In this document: positions 1-8,064 of the stretch, in pieces
Numbering within the stretch: the first letter of the stretch is position 1
Layout of the letters: every line of letters begins with the position of its first letter
From: Gammaproteobacteria bacterium
GTDB taxonomy: Bacteria; Pseudomonadota; Gammaproteobacteria; Francisellales; CACEW01
Assembly: GCA_028282045.1 (NCBI GenBank)
Contig: JANQIS010000017.1
Coordinates: 1 to 13,181, forward strand
Direction of reading: 5' to 3'
DNA: 13,181 nucleotides
The notes under the pieces: generated by a model
What the model was told of the DNA's origin: nothing
Databases searched by the model: none
Seen by the model: the letters and a program-made list of their open reading frames with translations, nothing else
Position numbers and translations under genes: made by a program

Positions 1-497
1 TTAACCACCAAATGGTTGATCAAGCCCTTGCTTTATTGGATCTGCAACCGAGCGATCGGGTACTGGATTTATTTTGCGGACTAGGTAATTTTTCCTTGCC
101 GATTGCGCGTTATGCTAAAGCCGTGGTTGGGGTGGAAGGTGATCCGGCCATGGCAGTGCGGGCACTTAAGAATGCGCAACATAACCAGATTGAGAATGCG
201 CAGTTTTATGCGGCAAATCTGTTTGAAGCCTTAGCGGATTTACCTTTCTCTCATCAGGCTTTTGATAAAGTGTTGCTGGATCCGCCGCGCGCCGGCGCTG
301 AAATGGTGATGCATTGGGTGGCACAACAGCGCATCGCGCGGGTGGTTTATGTCTCCTGTAATCCGGCGACACTGGCGCGTGATATTGGCATTTTGGTCAA
401 TGAATATGGTTATCAGCTTGAGCAGGCAGGCATTATGGACATGTTTGCCCATACCAGTCATGTAGAGTCGATTGCTTTATTAACCTGCCGTACATAA
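1..497 (+). CDS. rlmD: 23S rRNA (uracil-1939-C5)-methyltransferase RlmD, 3' part only
   Basis: SAM-dependent enzyme that makes 5-methyluridine at U1939 of 23S rRNA. The reading frame is open from the window edge (base 3 in frame), so the ATG at 12 is internal. About 165 C-terminal residues are present; the family has about 430, so the TRAM and iron-sulfur cluster region lies outside. Counting from the ATG at 12, the SAM-binding motif VLDLFCGLGNFSLP is at residues 17-30, the DPPR motif at 90-93, and the catalytic cysteine motif SCNP at 115-118 (nucleophile C116, codon at 357). The family ending with HTSHVES is at 147-153. In E. coli rlmD lies directly upstream of relA; here a cellulase gene sits between them. 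RlmD is preferred over RlmC or TrmA from overall similarity, but the missing N-terminus limits this. Confidence 0.9.
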   Translation, partial: NHQMVDQALALLDLQPSDRVLDLFCGLGNFSLPIARYAKAVVGVEGDPAMAVRALKNAQHNQIENAQFYAANLFEALADLPFSHQAFDKVLLDPPRAGAEMVMHWVAQQRIARVVYVSCNPATLARDIGILVNEYGYQLEQAGIMDMFAHTSHVESIALLTCRT

Positions 498-590
498 TGT
501 CAATACAGTCAATGGATAGAATAAACAGAGTAGATGGTTGATTCTGGCAATCACCTTAATTAGGCTATTACCAAATTAATCAGAGAGATA

Positions 591-1997
591 ATGATGAAAT
601 TATTAATTGCATTAGCGACAGCTTTAACCTCCAGTGCCGCTATGGCTGCCACCTTCACTTTTACCAATCACACACACTATGTGTTTTTAAAAAATGCTCA
701 AACGCCAGTTTGTGCCAGTAGTCCTATTTCTAGTCCTTGTCAGGATGTGATTGGCCCGGAAGAATCTGAGCAATTTACTATCCCGTCGGGCGGTGAGAAT
801 ATTGTTTTTTCAGCCAATTATGCCGGTGGCGCCTATTTTGGTTTTTATGTGAGTAATCAAAACGGTAAGCTGTCTGTCGATACCAAAGCGCTTAATGAAA
901 AATATGCGTCTCATAATATGCAGGGTAGCTTTGCTGATAATACATTGACCATGAGTGCGACTGATTCCCCGGTGCCGGTTGTTTATGGCACTAAGCTAGC
1001 GTTGCATGGTATTAACCTGTCTGGTGCTGAAGCCGGCCAGGGTGAGGATTATATGACGAATTTGGGCTGGTGGATTCCTTCCTATGAGGATGCGGTTCCT
1101 TATCTGCAAACCGGTGCTAACACAGTGCGCTTTCCAATTCGCTGGGGATATATTGACGAATCTAATGAGCCAGGGGCTTACTTAGACGCTGTGTATGCTG
1201 AAGTGCTGGATCTGCTAACAAACAATGTCACTGTTATTTTGGACTTGCATAACTATATGCGTAAATTTGACATTAATATGCCAACCGGTGGTAATGGTGG
1301 CCCCGCACCGGTATCGCCGGATCAAATACAACAGGTTTGGACAAAAATCGCCACCAAGTTTAAAGGTTTGGCCACGCAATTTGATGGCCGCCATGGTCAG
1401 TTCAATCAGTTGATTTTTGAAGTGATGAATGAGCCTAACCAAATGGATATGGGGCGAGTGGTTGCTAACGATAATGCCGGTATTAGTGCAATTCGTGCTC
1501 AAGGGTTGAAGAACTTGATTTTAGTCGAAGGTAATAACTGGAGCGGTTTGCATAGTTGGTTACAAGATCAGGGTTATGGTATTAACGTTGATAATATTAT
1601 ACCGAGTAAAATTTATGACCCTGGTAACAACTGGGCAGTTGCAGTGCATCAGTATTTTGACAAAAACTATAGCGGCACAGATGCTACCTGTGCCGGTAAT
1701 GATAAATTTGCCACCGATTTAGCCATGCAGGATTTTGTAAAATACATGCATGACAATCATCTTCGTGTGGTCATTGATGAGTTTGGGGTGCCGAATCAGC
1801 CAACAAATCCAGAGACGTGTAGTAGTGATGTGGGTACATTATTGAGTGACGTTAACCAATATGCGGTGCCGTTGAATGATCAGAGTAGCGGTGGTTTTAT
1901 CGGCTGGACTGCCTGGCAGGCTGGGCATGGTTACGCTGGTGTTGATGCGCTCACACCAACGATTTGGCAGAATTATTATAAGAATTATATTAAATAA
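591..1997 (+). CDS. Secreted GH5-family endo-beta-1,4-glucanase (cellulase)
   Basis: Predicted exported cellulase hydrolysing beta-1,4-glucan. Residues 1-19 form a signal peptide (Lys, hydrophobic core, AMA cleavage site before A20). Residues about 20-128 are a beta-rich domain I do not recognise, with Cys pair C41/C50. The GH5 catalytic barrel runs from about 130 to the end: GINLSGAE at 140-147, R180, LDLHNY at 217-222, the acid/base in NEP (E281), NNW at 315-317, H353/Y355, the nucleophile in DEFG (E397), and the W439/W442 aromatic wall. C367 and C410 probably form a disulfide. The motifs resemble GH5 subfamily 5 (the Trichoderma and Ralstonia endoglucanase group); that assignment is inference. 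The start may be 591 or 594; the weak purine-rich AGAGAGA at 582-588 is better spaced from 594. A strong terminator follows. No linked sugar transporter or regulator is present. Confidence 0.88.
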   Translation: MMKLLIALATALTSSAAMAATFTFTNHTHYVFLKNAQTPVCASSPISSPCQDVIGPEESEQFTIPSGGENIVFSANYAGGAYFGFYVSNQNGKLSVDTKALNEKYASHNMQGSFADNTLTMSATDSPVPVVYGTKLALHGINLSGAEAGQGEDYMTNLGWWIPSYEDAVPYLQTGANTVRFPIRWGYIDESNEPGAYLDAVYAEVLDLLTNNVTVILDLHNYMRKFDINMPTGGNGGPAPVSPDQIQQVWTKIATKFKGLATQFDGRHGQFNQLIFEVMNEPNQMDMGRVVANDNAGISAIRAQGLKNLILVEGNNWSGLHSWLQDQGYGINVDNIIPSKIYDPGNNWAVAVHQYFDKNYSGTDATCAGNDKFATDLAMQDFVKYMHDNHLRVVIDEFGVPNQPTNPETCSSDVGTLLSDVNQYAVPLNDQSSGGFIGWTAWQAGHGYAGVDALTPTIWQNYYKNYIK

Positions 1998-2020
1998 CTA
2001 GCCTTAATGTGATCAAACTG

Positions 2021-2048
2021 AAACCACGCCGGCGCGTGGTTTTTTGTT
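2021..2048 (+). terminator. Rho-independent terminator after the cellulase gene
   Basis: A perfect 9-bp stem (2021-2029 with 2034-2042, AAACCACGC/GCGTGGTTT) encloses the tetraloop CGGC, and its 3' arm runs into a T run up to 2045 and on to 2048. It lies 24 bases after the cellulase stop and before the relA start, so it separates the two transcription units. Confidence 0.92.
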
Positions 2049-2066
2049 ACACTGGTAATAACACCG

Positions 2067-2078
2067 ACAATATTGATA
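2067..2078 (+). repeat. 12-base motif upstream of relA, identical to one upstream of murJ
   Basis: ACAATATTGATA ends three bases before the relA ATG. The identical 12-mer occurs at 10202-10213, nine bases before the murJ ATG. In both cases a GATAAC(T/C) sequence directly precedes the start codon and no Shine-Dalgarno is visible. Function unknown. Confidence 0.5.
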
Positions 2079-2081
2079 ACT

Positions 2082-4286
2082 ATGGTTCAAGTTGCGCATG
2101 TTGTGTCGATTGATTGCCAGGGCCAGGTTGATCTTAACGTTTGGTTTGCTTGGTTGCGCCAGCTTTACAGCCCTCAAACCATTGAAACCCTAACAACAGC
2201 ACTGGATTATTTAGAACAATACGGTATCGATCATCCCTCAGAGTTTGCCCAGTCGCGCTACCATCAAGGCGTGGTGATGGCGGTGACACTCTCTGAGTTG
2301 CATGCCGAGCCCACCGCAGTGTTGGCAGCATTGCTCTACCCTTTGACCAGCGCCAGCATCATCGATGATGAAAGCATTGCCACACAGTTTGGTGATGGTG
2401 TGGTTAAATTGCTTAAAGGCACTGACAAGATGTTGGCGCTGCAATCATTGCAAGCCTCCTCTGCTAAAGAGCTTGACCCAGCCAAAGTCAATGGCTTGCG
2501 TAAGATGTTACTGGCGATGATCGCCGATGTGCGTGTCGTGTTGATTAAGCTGGCTGAAGTGGTATGTGCTATGCGTTCTTCCAAGCAATTACCCCAGGCG
2601 CGTGCGCTAACGCTGGCCCATGAGATTATGCAGGTATATGCACCATTGGCCAACCGTCTGGGCATCGGCCAATTGAAATGGGAGTTAGAAGACCGTGCTT
2701 TCCAGTGGTTGCATCCGCAAGACTATAGCATGATCAAGCAAAAACTCGATATGCGTCGGGTTGATCGCGAGCAGTATATTGCCAACGTGATTGAGACGAT
2801 TAAAAGCAATTTAGCGGCAAGTGGCATCGATGCCCAGGTGCAGGGTCGGGTCAAGCATATCTATAGCATCAGGCGCAAAATGCAGCAAAAACATCTCGAT
2901 TTTGAGGGGTTATTTGATGTGCGTGCAGTGCGCATTTTGGTGCGTGATATCAGTTCCTGCTACCGTGCCTTAAGTATGGTGCATGCACAATGGGCGCCCA
3001 TTAGCGGTGAGTTTGATGATTACATTGCCTCGCCTAAGCCCAATGGCTACCAATCCATTCATACTGTGGTCGAGGGCCCGCAAGGCAAGAGTATTGAAGT
3101 GCAGATCCGCACCTTTAGTATGCATGAAGAGAATGAGATGGGCGTGGCAGCGCATTGGCGTTATAAAGAAGGCGGGGGGCGTGATGTTAGCCTAGAAAAT
3201 CGCATTAACTGGCTACGTTCACTGCTGGACTGGCAGGCTGAATTGGCACAGGAAGATGGCTCGCTGGAGGTTTTGCGCAGCCAGACAGTTGATGAGCGTG
3301 TGTATGTGTTTGCCCCGGATGGTGCCGTGGTAGACTTGCCCAAAGGTGCCACGCCATTGGATTTTGCCTATCACATTCACACTGATGTTGGCCATCGCTG
3401 TCGGGGAGCTAAGGTTGATAATAAAATGGTCCCGCTTACCTATCAGCTTAATACGGGTGATCAAGTGGAGATCCTTACCCAAAGCCAAGGTAAGCCCAGC
3501 CGTGATTGGATGAATTCAGACGCCGGCTACTTGGTTAGCAGTCGGGCCAGAAGCAAAGTGCAGGCATGGTTTCGCCGGCAGGATAAATCGTTGTTCTTAC
3601 AAGAAGGTAAAGAACAACTGCACAAAGCAGTTAAAAAAGCCCATTATCGTAATGTAGACTATGATGCGCTGGCTGCTCGCTTTAGTTTGCGCAAAGCCGA
3701 TGATCTTTACGTTGCCCTGGGGGCAGGCGAGATTAAACTGCCCGGCGTGATGCGACAACTGGAATTGTTGTATGCCCCCAGTCGCGATGAACCTCATGAG
3801 CCAGTGTTGAGCAAAACAACCAGTGTGCCTTCAGCACAGCCCAGCAGCCTGGTGATTGGTGGTGTGGATAATTTGATGGCGAATATGGCCAAGTGTTGTA
3901 AGCCGATTATCGGTGATCAGGTGGTTGGCTTTATTACCCAAGGGCGTGGTGTGACGGTACACCGTGCGGGCTGCCAGCAGTTTGCCAAGGCCAAAGAACG
4001 CTCGGCCGATCGTGTGATTGCGGTTTCCTGGGGTAAGCATTTTACCGGCCGCTTTAGCGTTGATTTACATATCAATGCGCTGCAAGATCACAATGTGCTG
4101 CGCGATATTACCGCCTTGCTGGCGGCTGAAAAAGTGGTTATTGCCGGTATGCGTGCCCAGAGTAATCGTCGTCGTCAACTGGATGAAGTTTTACTCACAG
4201 TGGAAGTGCATAACAGTGATCAGCTTGAAAAGATCCGTCAATTGATTCAACGTGTCAGAGGTGTAATGGAGGTAAAACGTCTGTGA
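2082..4286 (+). CDS. relA: GTP pyrophosphokinase RelA ((p)ppGpp synthetase I)
   Basis: Ribosome-associated synthetase that transfers pyrophosphate from ATP to GTP or GDP when uncharged tRNA enters the A site. Numbering from the ATG at 2082 (734 aa; E. coli RelA 744): pseudo-hydrolase domain about 40-190, where the hydrolase histidine-aspartate motif is replaced (ALLYPL instead of ALLHDV), so it should be synthesis-only. The synthetase domain is about 235-360 with EFDD at 310-313, the RelA-type acidic motif, and PNGYQSIHT at 320-328. TGS is about 405-467, the Cys/His ribosome-contact domain has C605, C606, H627, C631, and ACT is about 655-734. A TTG at 2073 is in frame, but the ATG matches the family's MVxV start. 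No Shine-Dalgarno is visible. The stop overlaps holB. Confidence 0.97.
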   Translation: MVQVAHVVSIDCQGQVDLNVWFAWLRQLYSPQTIETLTTALDYLEQYGIDHPSEFAQSRYHQGVVMAVTLSELHAEPTAVLAALLYPLTSASIIDDESIATQFGDGVVKLLKGTDKMLALQSLQASSAKELDPAKVNGLRKMLLAMIADVRVVLIKLAEVVCAMRSSKQLPQARALTLAHEIMQVYAPLANRLGIGQLKWELEDRAFQWLHPQDYSMIKQKLDMRRVDREQYIANVIETIKSNLAASGIDAQVQGRVKHIYSIRRKMQQKHLDFEGLFDVRAVRILVRDISSCYRALSMVHAQWAPISGEFDDYIASPKPNGYQSIHTVVEGPQGKSIEVQIRTFSMHEENEMGVAAHWRYKEGGGRDVSLENRINWLRSLLDWQAELAQEDGSLEVLRSQTVDERVYVFAPDGAVVDLPKGATPLDFAYHIHTDVGHRCRGAKVDNKMVPLTYQLNTGDQVEILTQSQGKPSRDWMNSDAGYLVSSRARSKVQAWFRRQDKSLFLQEGKEQLHKAVKKAHYRNVDYDALAARFSLRKADDLYVALGAGEIKLPGVMRQLELLYAPSRDEPHEPVLSKTTSVPSAQPSSLVIGGVDNLMANMAKCCKPIIGDQVVGFITQGRGVTVHRAGCQQFAKAKERSADRVIAVSWGKHFTGRFSVDLHINALQDHNVLRDITALLAAEKVVIAGMRAQSNRRRQLDEVLLTVEVHNSDQLEKIRQLIQRVRGVMEVKRL

Positions 4287-5173
4287 CGACAGCACTATAT
4301 CCCTGGTTGGAATCAAGTTGGCAAACGCTGGTACGGCGTGTTGGCGCTAATCAATTGCCGCATGCGTTAGTGCTGTGTGGTCAACAGGGATTGGGCAAGG
4401 TTCAATTGGCTCAGGCATTGGTATACTACTTACTATGCGACTGCGGTGTGGCGCAGCAACGCGATAAAAACCAACACCTGTGGCATAGTGAAGCGGGGCA
4501 TCCTGACTGCCTGCATTTAGCACCGCAAGGCAAGCTGGAGATCATCAAAGTTGATAGCGTGCGTGAGGTGACGCACTTTATTTCACAAACTGCCCATGCC
4601 CAAGGATATCGCGTGGTGTTGATTGAGCAAGCTGAGCGGATGAATGTGGCTGCTGCCAATGCGTTACTGAAAGTGTTAGAAGAGCCTGGTGAGCGCTGTT
4701 GTTTTATCCTGGTCTCATCACATCCGGAGCAATTATTGCCAACCATTCGCAGCCGCTGTCAAACAGTCAACATCACTGCAGATACTCAGCGGGCAATCGA
4801 TTGGCTCACATCGCAGGGTGTGGCGCAGGCGGCAGAGAAATTAGCCATTGCCAAAACCCCGCTTGCCGTGATGCAGTGGCAAGAGGCCGGTTGGTTTGAG
4901 GTATATGAAAATTTGCGTCAAGCATTAAAGCAACATCAGGAGCCTACCACCATAGCCAAACAGTTTGTCGATCAGGCACCATTACCAACATTGCTCAGTT
5001 GGTTAATCGGCTGGCTCAGTGAAGTGATCCGGCACCAACCCCAGCGTGTCACACAATTGCAGCCTCTGCTGGGGCAATATTATCAAGCCTATCAGGATGT
5101 ACTCAAACCCATTAGCCTGAATGCACAGCTACAACTGGAGGATTGGTTAATTCGTTGGCGCCAGTATTTTTGA
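4283..5173 (+). CDS. holB: DNA polymerase III delta' subunit (clamp loader)
   Basis: Delta' acts in the clamp-loader complex that opens the beta sliding clamp and places it on primed DNA. The 296-residue protein (E. coli 334) has the AAA+ fold: P-loop-like GQQGLGKV at 33-40, HPD at 73-75, DSVREV at 91-96, AANALLKVLEEP at 124-135 and the arginine-finger SRC motif at 157-159. The P-loop has Val where Ser/Thr is normal, which fits a subunit that need not hydrolyse ATP. The zinc module keeps only C52, C54 and C76 around it, so the usual four-cysteine site seems lost. The GTG start at 4283 overlaps the relA stop (GTGA). GGAGGT at 4268-4273 is its ribosome site. tmk and pilZ, frequent holB neighbours, are absent. 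Confidence 0.9.
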   Translation: MTTALYPWLESSWQTLVRRVGANQLPHALVLCGQQGLGKVQLAQALVYYLLCDCGVAQQRDKNQHLWHSEAGHPDCLHLAPQGKLEIIKVDSVREVTHFISQTAHAQGYRVVLIEQAERMNVAAANALLKVLEEPGERCCFILVSSHPEQLLPTIRSRCQTVNITADTQRAIDWLTSQGVAQAAEKLAIAKTPLAVMQWQEAGWFEVYENLRQALKQHQEPTTIAKQFVDQAPLPTLLSWLIGWLSEVIRHQPQRVTQLQPLLGQYYQAYQDVLKPISLNAQLQLEDWLIRWRQYF

Positions 5174-5339
5174 GGTTAGGGTTTGCGTGTATAGAGTCCA
5201 ATCCTTCACTTAAAGGCGATTCATATCGATGCCGGTTGCCTTGGACTGTGCTGCTGACTTGAGCTAATAGTTTACAGAATTTAAGATACAGGTATCATCC
5301 AGTGGCATTTAAAAATCTTTTAATAGTGAGTGTATGCTA
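5174..5339. other. Intergenic gap holB-tatD with a weak inverted repeat
   Basis: No gene is seen here; the pilZ-type gene often found at this place in other gammaproteobacteria is absent. AGTCCAA at 5195-5201 pairs perfectly with TTGGACT at 5241-5247, with a partial inner pairing between GGCGAT at 5215 and ATCGATGCC at 5225, but no T run follows. The second half contains the tatD promoter. Confidence 0.35.
5271..5298 (+). promoter_or_regulatory. Sigma70-type promoter for tatD
   Basis: TTTACA (-35, 5271-5276), a 16-bp spacer and TATCAT (-10, 5293-5298). Transcription would begin near 5305, about 35 bases before the tatD start. It would drive tatD and the adjoining asmA-family gene. Confidence 0.55.
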
Positions 5340-6113
5340 ATGTTAGTTGATTCCCATTGTCATCTTGATCGTGTTGATCTGACGCCGTTTGGTGGCCAGA
5401 TGGATCATCTGATTGCTGCCTGCCATGCTCATGATGTTAAGCATATGCTGTGTGTGTGCATTGACCAACAGAATTTTCCCGATGTGCTCAATATTGCCCA
5501 GCGCTATGATTCGGTGCACTGTTCAGTCGGTATGCATCCGGTCGATCATGCCGGGGAGTTGGTTGACCAAGACTGGTTGGTGCAAAGTGCTCAGCATTCC
5601 AAAGTGGTTGCCATTGGTGAAACCGGATTGGATTATTATCATTGCAAGGGTGATGTGCACTGGCAGTATCAACGGTTTGTTCAGCATATTGAAGTAGCCA
5701 AACAAACCAAGCTGCCATTGATTATCCATACCCGCCAGGCACGAGAAGACACCGTGCGTGTACTAAAACAACAAGATGCACTGCCAGGGGTGTTTCATTG
5801 CTTTACGGAAGACTGGGCCATGGCTAAGCAGGGTTTGGATTTGGGATACTATATTTCGTTTTCCGGTATTGTCACTTTTAAAAACGCGCAGGAGCTCAAA
5901 GAAATTGCTAAGAAAGTACCGCTTGATCGAATATTGGTGGAGACTGATGCGCCCTATTTAACGCCTGCACCTTACCGTGGCAAAGCTAATATGCCTGGTT
6001 ATACGCGTTATGTTGCTGAACATATTGCCGAACTTCGTGCGATTACCTATGATGAGATAGCGATGGCGACAACAGAGAATTTCAGTCGACTATTTTCAGT
6101 AGCATTGTCGTAA
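5340..6113 (+). CDS. ycfH: TatD-family metal-dependent DNase, YcfH type
   Basis: Metal-dependent hydrolase of the TatD family; family members act as 3'-5' DNases or on related phosphoesters, but the exact substrate of the YcfH branch is less certain. The 257-residue protein has its metal and catalytic residues in place: HCH (H6, H8) in the N-terminal DSHCHLD, E94 in GETGLDYY, H130 in IIHTR, H153 in VFHCFTED and D203 in ETDAPYL. These motifs match E. coli YcfH better than TatD itself. I place the start at 5340 (MLVDSHCH) because GTGAG at 5326-5330 is nine bases away, against three for the ATG at 5334. The asmA-family gene begins 19 bases after the stop and is probably co-transcribed. Confidence 0.92.
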   Translation: MLVDSHCHLDRVDLTPFGGQMDHLIAACHAHDVKHMLCVCIDQQNFPDVLNIAQRYDSVHCSVGMHPVDHAGELVDQDWLVQSAQHSKVVAIGETGLDYYHCKGDVHWQYQRFVQHIEVAKQTKLPLIIHTRQAREDTVRVLKQQDALPGVFHCFTEDWAMAKQGLDLGYYISFSGIVTFKNAQELKEIAKKVPLDRILVETDAPYLTPAPYRGKANMPGYTRYVAEHIAELRAITYDEIAMATTENFSRLFSVALS

Positions 6114-6123
6114 TAAATAGATG

Positions 6124-6129
6124 AGGGGA
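6124..6129 (+). promoter_or_regulatory. Ribosome binding site that fixes the asmA start
   Basis: AGGGGA lies three bases before the ATG at 6133 and within the coding region if the upstream ATG at 6121 were used. This favours 6133, which also gives a normal MKKLLK membrane-anchor N-terminus. Confidence 0.75.
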
Positions 6130-6132
6130 ACC

Positions 6133-8001
6133 ATGAAAAAACTGTTGAAAATCCTGTTATGGATTATTTTGGTGATCGTGATTTTGCTGGTGTTGGGAGT
6201 GTTGGCGTTGGTGTTCTTCGTTAATCCCAATAGTTTTAAGCCGCAGATTACCAAAGCATTTTATCAGGCCACGGGGCGCCAGCTATCAATTCCAGGAAAA
6301 CTGAGCTGGACGTTTTACCCTAATGTGGGCATTAAAACCGACAAGGTAATGATTGATAACCCGGCAGGTTATTCCTCAAAAACTTTTGCACAAATTGATG
6401 GTGCTAACATCAGTGTGGCCTTGCTGCCGCTGCTTTCATCGCATATCGAGGTAGAAAGCCTGTCGTTACATGGCTTGAGTGTAAACCTGATTCAAAAAGA
6501 CTTAAAGCATAACAACTGGCATTTCGGTGTGCCCCAGGCACAACCTAAAACAACATCAGTATCGGCCAAAACGACCGCGCATAAAACACCAGCCGCTAAG
6601 TCTGCAACGCCTGCAGTTTCTGCTCAACAAGAGAAGATAACGCTGCCGCAATTTGTTATCCGGCAGTTGGATGTGCGCGATGCCAACATCAGCTTTAATA
6701 ATGAATTCACCCACAAACAATACACTGTACATCATATCGATTTTTCAGCACGTAACATTCAACTGAATAAACCATTTGAGATCCAGTTGTCCTTTACCGC
6801 TAAGGGCGACGACCCACAGTTAGTTGCCAAGGAAAATTTACAGGCCAAGCTATGGCTTGACCAGGCACAACAGCGCTTTAGTTTGCAGCAAATGCACCTG
6901 GGCAGTGATGTCACCATTACTCAGCCTAAACAAAAACCTATGCACATCTTGGCAGAGTTACAAGGTAATGCCAGCGTTGATATGCAGACGCAACAGTTGA
7001 TGCTCTCACCGCAATTAACCGTCAACCACATTCTACAAGCCGAAGGCAAGCTCGATGTCAGCCATTTTCTGAGCGCGCCGCAATATCATGGTAAGGTGAC
7101 ATTGGCGCAGTTTAACTTAAAGGCCCTGATGCAAAGCCTTAATCGCCCGCTGCCAACCTTTCCTGACAAACAAGCTCTGCAACGTGCTGCGCTGCAGGCC
7201 CATTTCTCAGGTACTACCGACAGCTTTAAATTGAGCCAACTGATAGCCAAGGTAGATCAGTCACAACTGAAAGGTAATTTCAGTGTTGATCACTTCCAGG
7301 CACCCACTTTGACCAGTCAGCTCAGTATTGACCAATTGCCGGTTTCGCATTACCTCAACCTCAACGGTGCACAACTGCCCATCGATCAAGTCACTTTGTC
7401 ATCTGATTTGACCATGCAAGGTCTGACTAAAGCCACTTTCCCCAGTTCGCTCAATGGCAATATGAGTGCCAGTATCCAGTCCATGACGCTCAAAGGTGTT
7501 GATCTGCATGCGGTGGTTAACGATGTTGGTGCTGTGATCCGTAATTTGCTTAAAGGCCAAAGTGCTCAGGATAGCATCCATCAACTGCAGGCGCAGTTCC
7601 CGCCCAAAGGGGAGCCGATTAATCCCAACAATGGCAAACAAACGCAGTTTGGGCAGTTCACTTTGCATGAATCGATCCATAACGGCATCATGACGGCACA
7701 GCAGTTTACCTTGCAAGGGCCTCATTTGCAGGTGGATGGTCAGGGTAGTATTAACCTCAACGATCAAAGTATCAATATGTTGTTTGATGTCTACAAACCG
7801 GAAAGTGCCAATGATGGCAATCCGGTATTGAAAGTGCCCTATCGTATGTCAGGTAGCCTGCAGAAAGTGGAATCGGGCATCGACTGGAACCTGCTTAACC
7901 AGCGTTTAGTCCAGTTAGCTGCACAGGCCGTTGGGAATTCTGTCAAAAAATCACTGGATGAAAAGGCTAAAGAGTTTTTAGGGAAACTATTTCATCATTG
8001 A
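6133..8001 (+). CDS. asmA: AsmA-family envelope biogenesis protein
   Basis: AsmA-like proteins are inner-membrane-anchored periplasmic proteins related to bridge-like lipid-transfer proteins and affect outer membrane assembly or lipid traffic. The 622-residue protein has a Lys-rich start, one long membrane segment at about 6-30, then the typical AsmA opening (NPNSFKPQI at 31-39, TGRQLSIPG at 47-55, and LSWTFYPNVG at 57-66). A Thr/Ala/Lys/Pro-rich linker spans about 134-166. The rest is beta-repeat-like sequence, with the conserved C-terminal AsmA region at about 425-605 (GVDLHAVVNDVG, then LDEKAKEFLGKLF at the end). E. coli AsmA has 617 residues, so length fits. The gene follows tatD by 19 bases. 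The exact paralogue (AsmA, YhjG, YicH) is not settled, so the symbol is tentative. Confidence 0.87.
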   Translation: MKKLLKILLWIILVIVILLVLGVLALVFFVNPNSFKPQITKAFYQATGRQLSIPGKLSWTFYPNVGIKTDKVMIDNPAGYSSKTFAQIDGANISVALLPLLSSHIEVESLSLHGLSVNLIQKDLKHNNWHFGVPQAQPKTTSVSAKTTAHKTPAAKSATPAVSAQQEKITLPQFVIRQLDVRDANISFNNEFTHKQYTVHHIDFSARNIQLNKPFEIQLSFTAKGDDPQLVAKENLQAKLWLDQAQQRFSLQQMHLGSDVTITQPKQKPMHILAELQGNASVDMQTQQLMLSPQLTVNHILQAEGKLDVSHFLSAPQYHGKVTLAQFNLKALMQSLNRPLPTFPDKQALQRAALQAHFSGTTDSFKLSQLIAKVDQSQLKGNFSVDHFQAPTLTSQLSIDQLPVSHYLNLNGAQLPIDQVTLSSDLTMQGLTKATFPSSLNGNMSASIQSMTLKGVDLHAVVNDVGAVIRNLLKGQSAQDSIHQLQAQFPPKGEPINPNNGKQTQFGQFTLHESIHNGIMTAQQFTLQGPHLQVDGQGSINLNDQSINMLFDVYKPESANDGNPVLKVPYRMSGSLQKVESGIDWNLLNQRLVQLAAQAVGNSVKKSLDEKAKEFLGKLFHH

Positions 8002-8004
8002 TAC

Positions 8005-8033
8005 GTGACAGTTTAACTATCCTCGACTACACT
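8005..8033 (+). promoter_or_regulatory. Sigma70-type promoter for the 69-codon membrane protein gene
   Basis: GTGACA (-35, 8005-8010) matches five of six consensus bases, followed by a 17-bp spacer and TACACT (-10, 8028-8033). Transcription would begin near 8040, giving a leader of about 25 bases. It begins just after the asmA stop, so the small gene can be expressed apart from tatD-asmA. Confidence 0.6.
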
Positions 8034-8050
8034 CCAAATGATCTTTAATG

Positions 8051-8058
8051 TAGGAGGA
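8051..8058 (+). promoter_or_regulatory. Near-consensus Shine-Dalgarno deciding the start at 8065
   Basis: TAGGAGGA lies six bases before the ATG at 8065, which is ideal spacing. It rules against the in-frame ATG at 8038 and the out-of-frame ATG at 8060. It is the strongest ribosome site in the window. Confidence 0.85.
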
Positions 8059-8064
8059 AATGGT

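Noticed and set aside
2336..2665. 109-codon minus-strand open frame inside relA
   Set aside because: It lies fully within a well-conserved part of relA and has no ribosome site or known motif.
7399..7767. 122-codon minus-strand open frame inside the asmA-family gene
   Set aside because: It is embedded in the conserved C-terminal AsmA region on the other strand and shows no independent signal.
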